64,000 nucleotides of DNA, from positions 372,001 through 436,000 of the forward strand of contig JAALGY010000052.1 in NCBI GenBank assembly GCA_032358165.1. The letters run 5' to 3'. Every line of letters starts with the position of its first letter. Positions within the stretch are counted from its first letter, which is position 1. The notes under the pieces were generated by a model. That model ran no database searches. It was given only the letters and a program-made list of their open reading frames with translations, and was not told where the DNA came from. This document shows positions 10,061 through 18,978 of this stretch, piece after piece. The translations under genes were made by a program, and so were the position numbers. This DNA comes from Diplosphaera chodatii. Its lineage: Eukaryota; Chlorophyta; Trebouxiophyceae; Prasiolales; Stichococcaceae.

Positions 10061-10851
10061 GCCTCCAAGACCGGTCGTCGGCGGTTAGCACAGTTTCGCA
10101 TGGCATTGACATTGACATTGATTACATACTGGTGGTGGGCCATTTTGGCCTAGCCACAGGCTCTGGCGGAAAAAACCCAGAGCAACATGCACAACGAGTC
10201 GTGTACGAAACCGTTCACTCCCCGCTGACAGAACGGTTCCACTCAATCCCGGTTGGATGCACACCCCTCCAACTCTGCACATTGATCATGACAACCCCGC
10301 AAAAAGGCTGCCAGTTGCCCGGCATCCTGCTGCATAAAGTCCGCCACTGATGTGATGTTGCTGTCCTCAAACAGCTCCGAATGCTGCAGTAGCTCCGAAT
10401 GCTGCAGAATGGGCAGTCACATGCTGGGGGTGGAAACAGGGAGGTGGCAGCGGCTGCCGCGGGCAGAGCGGCTGTGTCAGCGGTGCAGCTGCGGCGTGGT
10501 GGATGATGAGGCGCATATGGTCTGGGGGTGTCCAGCCCTAGTAGATCAGAGGGTGCAGCATTCGGAGCTGTTTGAGGACAGCAACATCACATCAGTGGCG
10601 GACTTTATGCAGCAGGATGCCGGGCAACTGGCAGCCTTTGTGCGGGGTTGTCATGATCAATGTGCAGAGTTGGAGGGGTGTGCATCCAACCGGGATTGAG
10701 TGGAACCATTCTGTCAGCGGGGAGTGCACGGTTTCGTACACGACTCGTTGTGCATGTTGCTCTGGGTTTTTCCGCCAGAGCCTGTGGCTAGGCCAAAATG
10801 CTGGCCCACCACCAGTATGTAATCAATGTCAATGTCAATGTCAATGTCATC
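10061..10851 (+). mobile_element. Truncated LINE copy interrupted by an inverted LINE copy
   Basis: A plus-strand LINE fragment (10061-10103, resuming at 10409) encodes the C-terminal part of the LINE protein up to the stop at 10699, then its 3' end with four TCAATG-type units at about 10823-10850. It is split by a minus-strand LINE end at 10104-10408, flanked by ATGG at 10100-10103 and 10409-10412. The inserted copy carries three tail units at its left side. An 18-bp duplication (AGCTCCGAATGCTGCAG) sits at its truncated 5' end. Confidence 0.85.
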
Positions 10852-11190
10852 TTGGGTTTGGTTGCTTTCACCAGCGTGCAGGGCGCCTCGCGGCGTATCC
10901 GGTCCCAGCGAGCCCAGAGCTCGGCGTACTTGTACGCAACTGGTCCCTGCATGTCTGCGCGGGGTTTTCTGGGTTTACCCGCGGGTGCCGTGGCACGTGG
11001 ACAGACACACGTTACGACTCTTCAGGGTTAGACACTTGCAGCGGTGCGACCTAGCCGCGTGTGCGTGGCCTTGCTGCCGCCGCCGCCGGGTCCCCGCACT
11101 TGTACGGCCATTAGGTAGCCTTCCTCATCGGGACTATTGCCTTGCACTGGTCTCATAGGCCCTGCATTCCCTTGTGGTTTCAGTGTCCTG
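10847..11190 (+). repeat. Second copy of the composite-repeat middle block
   Basis: Close match to 9371-9713. It lies between two LINE tails pointing toward each other: one plus-strand tail ending at about 10850 and one minus-strand tail starting at 11192. Confidence 0.75.
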
Positions 11191-11191
11191 C

Positions 11192-12088
11192 CATTGACAT
11201 TGACATTGATTACATACTGGTGGTGGGCCATTTTGGCCTAGCCACAGGCTCTGGCGGGAAAACCCAGAGCAACATGCGCAACGAGTCGTGTACGAAACCG
11301 TGCACTCCCCGCTGACAGAATGGTTCAACTCAATCCCGGTTGGATGCACACCCCTCCAACTCTGCACATTGATCATGACAACCCCGCAAAAAGGCTGCCA
11401 GTTGCCCGGCATCCTGTTGCATAAAGTCCGCCACTGATGTGATGTTGCTGTCCTCAAACAGCTCGGAATGCTGCACCCTCTGTTCTACTAGGGCTGGACA
11501 CCCCCAGACCATATGCGCCTCATCATCCACCACGCCGCAGCTACACCGCTGGCACAGCCGCTCTGCCCGTGGCAGCCGCTGCCACCTCCCTGTCTCCACC
11601 CCCAGCATGTGACTGCCCATGCGAAACTGTGCTAACCGCCGACGACCGGTCTTGGAGGCGACTGCCTGCAAGTAGCCGGCCAACTGGTAGTTGTCACCGT
11701 TCACAGGGCCCCTGACTCCCAGCCACTCACGCACTTTGCGCAAGTCGCTGCCATTCACAGCATCGAAGGTGCGGCGCTGCAGGTGTGCAGTGACAACAGA
11801 TGTGTCAATGCGCTGCGGCACGCCGTCAATGATGGGTGACATGAAGTGCAGGAACGAACACACCTGGGCAGCCCAGCATGCTGAGCTGCTGGTGCTGCGC
11901 CCCGGCCGGGTGGCCAGAGCACAGTTCTCCAGGAATGCCTGCTTGGTGAGGCGGGTGTCCGGCATTGCGACCAGCCGGTTCCAGAACCGGCAGATGGCCA
12001 GCGTTGCCGTGTGCGCCACTGGGAACCGCCCAAGCTCCCCCAACACCGCCACGTTGGGAGTGCCTGTGCGCACGCCAAGAACAGACAG
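11192..12088 (-). mobile_element. Truncated LINE copy on the minus strand
   Basis: The tail with three TCAATG-type units is at 11192-11215. The coding part runs from 12073 down to the stop at 11330 (247 residues, uninterrupted). It begins inside the distal region of the LINE protein at GVRTGTPN-type sequence. It is placed head to head with another LINE end starting at about 12093. Confidence 0.85.
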
Positions 12089-12092
12089 ACCT

Positions 12093-12307
12093 GCCGGGCA
12101 ACTGGCAGCCTTTTTGCGGGGTTGTCATGATCAATGTGCAGAGTTGGAGGGGTGTGCATCCAACCGGGATTGAGTGGAACCATTCTGTCAGCGGGGAGTG
12201 CACGGTTTCGTACACGACTCGTTGTGCATGTTGCTCTGGGTTTTTCCGTCAGAGCCTGTGGCTAGGCCAAAATGCCCACCACCAGTATGTAATCAATGTC
12301 AATGTCC
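12093..12307 (+). mobile_element. LINE 3' end, short copy
   Basis: About 215 bp covering the last codons (stop at about 12173), the 3' untranslated part and two tail units. It is followed directly by the (AAAC)n-tailed repeat. Confidence 0.8.
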
Positions 12308-12587
12308 TCCATTGACATATTTCGAACAGAGCGTTTTGGTGACCTACCCAGCCGCCCTCACGTTCCCACGTGAGACGCCGCATTGTGCCGCAGAGCCTTG
12401 TTCATTGAGCTTGGTTCTGGTCTGGACGCCCTTTGTAAATAAAAAACAAACAAACAAACAAACAAACCCAGCCGCCCTCACGTTCCCACGTGAGACGCCG
12501 CATTGTGCCGCAGAGCCTTTTTCATTGAGCTTGGTTCTGGTCTGGACGCCCTTTGTAAAAAACAAACAAATAAACAAACAAACAACC
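12306..12587 (+). repeat. Two (AAAC)n-tailed repeat copies in tandem
   Basis: 12306-12467 is a full copy of the terminal block (9712-9871) with a longer (AAAC)n tail. 12468-12587 is a second, slightly shorter copy starting in the same block. Both share TTCATTGAGCTTGGTTCTGG before the tail. Confidence 0.8.
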
Positions 12588-12740
12588 AACCGGTATTGAG
12601 TGGAACCATTCTGTCAGCGGGGAGTGAACGGTTTCGTACACGACTCGTTGTGCATGTTGCTCTGGGTTTATTCCGCCAGAGCCTGTGGCTAGGCCAAATG
12701 GCACACCACCAGTATGTAATCAATGTCAATGTCAATGAAA
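12588..12740 (+). mobile_element. LINE 3' end, short copy
   Basis: About 150 bp of LINE 3' untranslated sequence with three TCAATG-type tail units at 12720-12738. It marks the right edge of the dense retroelement nest. Confidence 0.8.
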
Positions 12741-13080
12741 TCAAACTGATTGACGACGAGTTGATGCATCATCAGGTTTTTGAAAAGCTCCAAACTCAAC
12801 TTGTTCATCTGAATTTTAATTACTTCCAGCAAAAAACATCTCTGAAAATAACGAGCTCCATGCCAAATATGCCCAAAGAAAAATCACGAGTGAAAGGACG
12901 AACAAAAATCACGAGTGAAAGGACGAACACGATTTAAGATGGCTGAGTCTGAACCATCTGTAGTCTATGTATCTGATTTTACTTAAATACTGCAGATCAA
13001 CTTTTTTTTCAACCTGAAGGTGTTGTTGCATTTGAACTGATGATCGGAAATTATGTAGTTGCGTTGCTGCGACTGATGAA
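12741..13080. other. AT-rich stretch with a 25-bp tandem duplication
   Basis: The composition changes abruptly from GC-rich to AT-rich at 12741. A 25-bp unit, AAAAATCACGAGTGAAAGGACGAAC, is repeated back to back at about 12880-12930. A short plus-strand frame, continuing from the LINE tail and ending at 12937, is Lys/Gln/Asn-rich and matches nothing recognised. Confidence 0.6.
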
Positions 13081-13210
13081 GCATGAACAGCAGTAGCACC
13101 GTGGCTTTGCCTTTGCGCATGTGCAGGGCTCCTATAGCCTTGTGCATGACGCCGGCCAGAAACTGCGAGTAGAGCGAGTCCTGTGACAACCTCTTCACGA
13201 CTGCAACGGC
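13081..13210 (-). pseudogene. Decayed LINE reverse-transcriptase fragment
   Basis: On the minus strand the nucleotides around GGCTATAGGAGCCCTGC and the GCAAAGGCAAAGC block match 6985-7040 of the second LINE. The encoded AGVMHKAIGALHMRKGKATV parallels AGAVQEAIGALRGGKATV. A 6-bp insertion and many substitutions mark it as an old, diverged copy. Confidence 0.6.
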
Positions 13211-13489
13211 AAATATTGGGCTGCAACCCTGATTGCAAAGGGTTCAGGATGGACAGAAAACAATTTGCCAAAACACAGATACATGTGGCAAACATGCGAT
13301 GCTTTGCACCACAGCTGAGCTTCATATGTCGAATTGCTGCCAAATACCCCTGAAGTTTATGAATCTGCAAAGGAGTAAAAGCAGCAGAGTGTGTGTTGCT
13401 GCTTTGCCAGCATGTTGTAGAACGAATCCTTGTAGTCGTGCAAAGCAGCTCTGATGGTACCCTTTGGCAAGGAAAAGCCTAACCACAAC

Positions 13490-15318
13490 TCATGTTTCTG
13501 ACCCCCGTGACATGTTGAATTGCCGGTACCATTGGTGCTGCAGGGGTGCCGCGCGTGACTTTTGCCACCAGACAGAAGTATGGTCTATTTCGTGAACTTT
13601 TTCCTGTCCGCCATGCATGTCGAAAAATTCCTTGACGGCTTTTTGGCACTCCGGCACCAACCAGTCGTCCACGATGCAGTATCCACCCACCGGCACCCGG
13701 TCATACGCGTTGAACAACACGTCTGCGCACAAGACACCAATCATCTTCGTCACTTAGTGCACGCAGAAGGTAGTGTCATCCAACCATCTTGACAACGTCC
13801 TGATACCCATGAAAGGGTAGTGCATACACTGGCACGGACGCCAAGGCGCTTGTGCATGTGTTTTGTAAGGGAGCGCAATAATGGACACTTCTTCGTACCC
13901 ATAGTAGACTCATACATGTCGCCATCCATTCGCAATATGGCGATCGGCCCAGCATTCTGCTTGCGGAACACCGGCATCGAGTACCTAAAGAATCCCTTGT
14001 AAAAGGCCACCTGCAATGACAATCTTCACATATCGTTTTATGCACTTGAATGTGGCCTCTCGGGACTTGCATTCGAAACAGGTGCGAGGTCTGACGGCCA
14101 CCATTGGCCACAAGCATCTCAGCTGGTCTCTGGGTATAGCACCAAGCTATCCATAGCGCAGTATCTAAAACGCTCACCTGGTCATCCAGTAGGTTGTAAC
14201 GTTGAAAGGATGCTTGCACTTCCGCCTCTGAAACTTGCAAATAATCCATGCGCACCCAGCGGTTGTCGTCCTCCTTTGTAGTTGCATTGGGCAAGCCCAT
14301 GAACGAGTCCACTAGGTGCACCTGCACCACCACAGACAAATCCGTGGCAGGCAGCTCCTGTTTGTGAGGCCTCATTCCACGCCTTGTTGCGACGACACTG
14401 TGACCAGATCCCGGCTACTTGCACGTCCGTTGCAAGGCGACCGTGATCACTTGTCAGTTGGGCATCCTATGACTTTGAAGGATTATCAGATTTTTGTTTC
14501 CATGCACATATTGGTCGCCGGACTCAAAACATAGCCCATGCCACGTTGTTCACCTTTCTGTCTGTGATGCCATGTGCCTTCAGCACTGCTCGCGCAACAA
14601 TGGACGCTCCTCCCCGCCAAACACCTGAATGGAGTCGCGAACATCCATCGAACGGCAATGTCGTGCCTGATGACGCTTTTGAGTGAGACAATGCTTATGG
14701 CGACACCTAACCACGCTCACAAACTGGTATCTGAGCAGCAGACAAGTGCTTGCAACAAACTGCATAGTACCGGTCTCTACGAAGTCGCCAGGCGTGTTGG
14801 CAGCCAGCACCCGCCCGATCAACATCTCAATGTTGTCAATGCGCGCCAGGCCTGCCATTGTCAGACCTGCGTACGTGTTCGGAAGGCAAAGGTGGCCTCG
14901 AGCGCTAACGGTCCCCGTTCAAGCTGACCAGCTTCGGGCCTCTGATCTTTGCAATCGGCGATGGCGGTTGCGCACATGACACAACACCAGCTGTGCATCC
15001 TTGCAAGTGGCCAAGTGCGCTGTACGCACCCGAGACGGGCCAATCCTGCCCGTTCAGTCGCCGTTTCTGGTCAAAAGCATGCTCCTTTAACCCCGACGTG
15101 GGCCCATAGTTGCCGTAGCCCGGCGTCTGCAGCAGGATGCCAGTAACAGAGTGCTTCACTGTGTGGATGTACAACTGCTGAAGCGAGTCTTCGGCTGCGA
15201 CGCTAGATGAGCAGTGCAGCCGTAGCAGCGACTGGGGCGGCTGCTGTCGCAACACAACGAGTATGGCGACGGTTGACAACGCCAGCCCCAACCATCCAGC
15301 AACTGTGTGGGGCCCCAT
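13490..15318 (-). CDS. TylF/MycF-type O-methyltransferase, membrane-anchored
   Basis: Predicted SAM- and metal-dependent sugar O-methyltransferase. Six exons on the minus strand: 15318-15030, 14866-14771, 14624-14554, 14321-14178, 14010-13899 and 13722-13490 (945 nt, 314 residues, all phases consistent). An N-terminal hydrophobic helix (residues about 8-23) suggests a type II membrane protein of the secretory pathway. Family blocks follow: DWPVSG before LTMAGLARIDNIEM, PGDFVETGVWRGG (SAM loop), VDSFMGLP, RYNLLDDQ, then RMDGDMYEST and CIVDDW. D229, D256 and D257 have the same spacing as the three metal ligands of MycF (191, 218, 219). It is divergent from the next gene across 365 bp. The substrate is unknown. 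Confidence 0.88.
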
Positions 15319-15683
15319 GCCGAGCCGCGCAGGCCGCGCTGGAGCTGCTAGCGTGAAGGTGTTCTCTTCAAGCCCATTCGTGAGCAGAAGTAGGGCGCGA
15401 TGAGCCGAAACGCGATAAACTGATCATGAAACAGGTTGCAGCTGATCAATGCATGATTACCTGATCGTGCATCCTTTGAAAGGGACTCTCACACTCACAT
15501 GGTTCCAACCACAAGTACGAGTGTGGGACAGCTTTGCAACCTGGCGAATACTGGTCAGTCACCCGATGTCTGGTGCAGCGTGTACATGAACGGCGCGATG
15601 TCCATGCAGCGGCTGTCTGCTTGTACGATCCGGTGTTCGCGATAGAGGATTGTGCAGCACAGCGCCCTGCAGTTCCGATCGGC
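15319..15683. promoter_or_regulatory. Divergent intergenic region, candidate two-way promoter
   Basis: 365 bp between the start codons of the two methyltransferase genes. No TATA box or repeated operator was recognised. Its shared position suggests joint control of both genes (inference). Confidence 0.35.
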
Positions 15684-18099
15684 ATGGTGAAAGCAACCCC
15701 GATGAAGCAGTTGGGCCATGAGGCGGCTAGGAACACGCGGTGGATGGTTGGAGGAGCCATCCTGGCTGTGATGATGCTGCTGTTCTACCTGCATGTGCAG
15801 CATCCTCAAACGAAGGGTGAGGCTGCTGTACTGCGCGCATGCTAGCTCAGTCTGGTGGCTTGCAGCAGGCATGCCGACCATCAGTACTCAAGTGCAGGCT
15901 TCCTCATGATTGACACAAGCTTACTGACACTGTCAAACCTGCCCATCTGCAATTGCAGGCAAGTTGATACGCTGGCCGGCAATGTTGATGAACCGGCCCA
16001 TGCCTCAGTGCCAACTCACCTTCCAGGGGTACCAGTCCAGCGACTGGGAGGCAGAGTGGCTGCAAAAGGTAGAGGAGTACCAGAAAAAAGCTTGCAAGAC
16101 GATGCTGGCGCAGTCCAAGCTCGTGGACGCTTGGATGGAGCCAATGAATGCATCCTTCTCAGCCAATGTTGTGGCATCGCAACTGCCGGCCATGCGCAAC
16201 ACAAAGGTGGGCATCACTCCTGCCTCCTCGGATCTGTAGCTGCTTGTGCTGCCGCTGCATGTCCTGTACGTCGCAGAGGGTTGGTGCTGCTCAACACCTT
16301 GAACATCGCGATTCCTGGCCGCATGTCATACAGGTGTTTTCACAGTACCACTACCGGGACAGCTGCAGTGGCGAAGAGGTGCACGCTTACACAGCTGATG
16401 CTTTGGACGCATGCCAAGCATTGCAATCTAGGTTCTGACGTGCTGGAAGCAAGGGCTAGTAGTGGAATGTGCGCCGTCAGGCAGACCTCTAGGTGTCGGC
16501 AGGCTTGTAGTACACCCCCCACCTCACTGTTCCTGCAGGTGCTCCTGCCGATGGAGCCGCTGGTAGGCTTGCTTCGGCATCCGACCTCTGGCAAGTACTG
16601 CAGGCGTCCAGATCGTCCAGAGTTCATCGACCTTGCACACGACACCCCACGGGACCAGGTGCTTCCCAGGAAACGTCTGAAGCATACATTGTGCCTTGCG
16701 CACTGCGATAGCCTGCTGTCGAGGCAGCCGATGCAAAGCTGCACTGCACAAGGCCACTCTCAGCCAGCAGTGCACTGCTGTGCATCTGCCCATGTTGCTT
16801 CAGAGGTGCCATCGAAAACCTGCAATGACTCTGCAGAAATGGTGCGAATCACACCCAGAACGGGAGTGTGAGAAGGCTCCAGTCAATCGGAGAACAATTG
16901 AGAACAAAGGGTGCGTCGTGTGATAAGCACAGGAACACCATGTGCTCATGCAACATGTGCACGGCGTGTGCATCTTACCGCGGAGTCTTTGCAGTTTCCA
17001 ATGTTTGCATGCATAGGTACATGATCATCCAGCCGCTGCCCTTGGACGCCGTCAATGCTTTGTACCCTGGCAGGAAGTACCTGTTTGGTGCGATTGCCGC
17101 TGTTTACGCCTGGCACAATCGCAATGCTGGCACGGGCAGGGAACATGGGGCGCAACCCCTGCATCGTTGTGTCCTGGCAGTGCATGGCAACCTTGCTTTC
17201 CATGTACTGCAGATCTGGGCACAGGCAAGTTTTCCAGTGGGAGTCTCCCATGGTTCATGAGCATCTTCGGGGCGAAGGGCATCGAATTTGACGAAATATA
17301 CGGTGCGCTGATGTTACATGCAATCTGCCGATGTTGCCCAGCTGCACTGTTCAGCCCGCATGTGGGCTGGGAGCCTGAGCAACATTGTGCTGCTGCTCAG
17401 GCTGGGAGTTGAAGCCAATAGACGACGCTGTATACTGGAATGAGTGGTGGGTGGCCTTGGACTTCACCTGGTCGAGGTGCTGCTGCATGTACGGTTGACA
17501 TACAGCCTCGCCTTGTGCCTGTTGCGAGGTTCCTCGTGCACTGCTCAGGCCTCCGCACCTCAGCCACAAGATGCACTTCCGCAACGTGCCCTGTTCGGTG
17601 GAGCCTGACAACCCGCGCAACCCGCTCAACATCCTGCGTCGACTGTATAAGCCTGGCGACTATGTGGCATTCAAGCTGGTGGGCGACCTGCTGCATGGTC
17701 AAGGATTGCAGGTGCACGTTGCTCTTACGAATGCAACAGGCTAGTCCCGCCAGGCGCTGATGGGTGGCATGCTCTGGGGTCTCGTACAGGATATCGACAA
17801 TGAGCCAATCGAGCAGGCGCTACTGCAGCAGCTGGATGACTCTACTATCGGCATGATCGCAGAGTTTTTCACAGGTGCTCAGCGACTGTGACAAGTTGGG
17901 CATGTCTTCAGCCACTCTGTGCACGCTGACCACTGTCTGCACCTAACGAACTGCTTGACACCTGCTGCAGAGATCCACTTCAACATCACTGAGATGCGAG
18001 AGGATTTCAAGCAGTCTGGGAAGATCAGTCTGTCAGCCGTGATCAACGAGTTGCATGAGTTTAGGAAGCGCGGCCTTAGGATTCATTACTGGCCATGAG
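15684..18099 (+). CDS. FkbM-like methyltransferase, membrane-anchored, frameshifted near its end
   Basis: Eleven exons: 15684-15816, 15959-16206, 16334-16378, 16539-16658, 16837-16865, 17017-17087, 17213-17302, 17401-17476, 17549-17678, 17790-17874 and 17971-18099. The N-terminus has a transmembrane helix (residues about 21-35). The middle has KYLFDLGTGKFSSGSLPWF, a Rossmann-type SAM-binding block, then a Trp-rich block (YWNEWWVALDF), and near the end GDYVAFKLDIDNEPIE. These resemble FkbM-like methyltransferases, though the fit is partial. In the last exon TTTT at 18060-18063 puts a TAG in frame. One base fewer would read on to RIHYWP and stop at 18097-18099. The gene is about 370-385 residues. 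The acceptor requires TTGs and ATGs to be ignored; the start at 15684 is the first ATG before the anchor. Confidence 0.75.
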
Positions 18100-18978
18100 C
18101 TGTTGCCACAGCATGCCTGTTTGACATTGCTGACGTGATTGTTGCAGTTGGGCTTGGGGTAGGGTATGTCATCATGGGGTCACGGTCCTCTAGTGCAACA
18201 GGAGGTAGTTACTGGCGCTTGCAGGGTGAAAGTCCTTGTCCGTATGCTGTGCTGGTCGACCACCATGTTCAAAGTCGTGTAACGTGACTGATCGTGAACA
18301 GTGCTACTGGAGTGCGCGCTCGAGCTGCAGTGCCTCCCATGCTGGATACTGCGTGCATTGTTGGTGGCTGCTGCTGCACGTCTGGCAGTCGTGCTTCCAG
18401 TCAGATGTCACGGTGTCAGGTGCACGTCAATCAGTGCATAGGTACCACTTGCAAACGTTGATGTCAAGTGCCGGTACTTTTCTGCGACCGCACATGCCCG
18501 TATGTGGACAATGGCAGTGGTGACCCGCCAGGGGCATGCTGCGCTGTCAGTTGGTGGCACTGCGACCATGATCACGACAGGATGCGCAATGTGCAAGTGA
18601 TGCCAGTCTGGCTCTGAAAGGCCATCGTGCATGCTGAAGCCGACTGCAATGGCACCCGTGCAAGCTGGGGGATGGCGCAGCTCATCCCCAATGGCTCGGC
18701 CCCGTGAAAGCGACCCGCCAACCAACTGATGCACACACCACGATACACGAGATGGAGGTCAGCTCAGTTACAGGGTGACATGTACAACTGGCCATCGCAG
18801 CACAGTCCTGCGGAATATGTCCATGCCAACCCGATCGATGTACAAAAGGAGCTTGGGTTTCCTGGAATCTGACACACGCCAGCTAGAGACTGACAACTGA
18901 CTTACGCCTGGCGTGCAAACATCGCATTGACTGAGAGCTGTGCTATGTGACTGTAACATGTCGTCCTGTGATGACGCA
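18100..18978. other. Convergent intergenic region
   Basis: About 880 bp between the 3' ends of the FkbM-like gene and gene A. TTACA at about 18766 gives a UGUAA on the minus strand about 210 bp after the gene A stop, a possible polyadenylation signal. No coding signal was seen. Confidence 0.5.
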
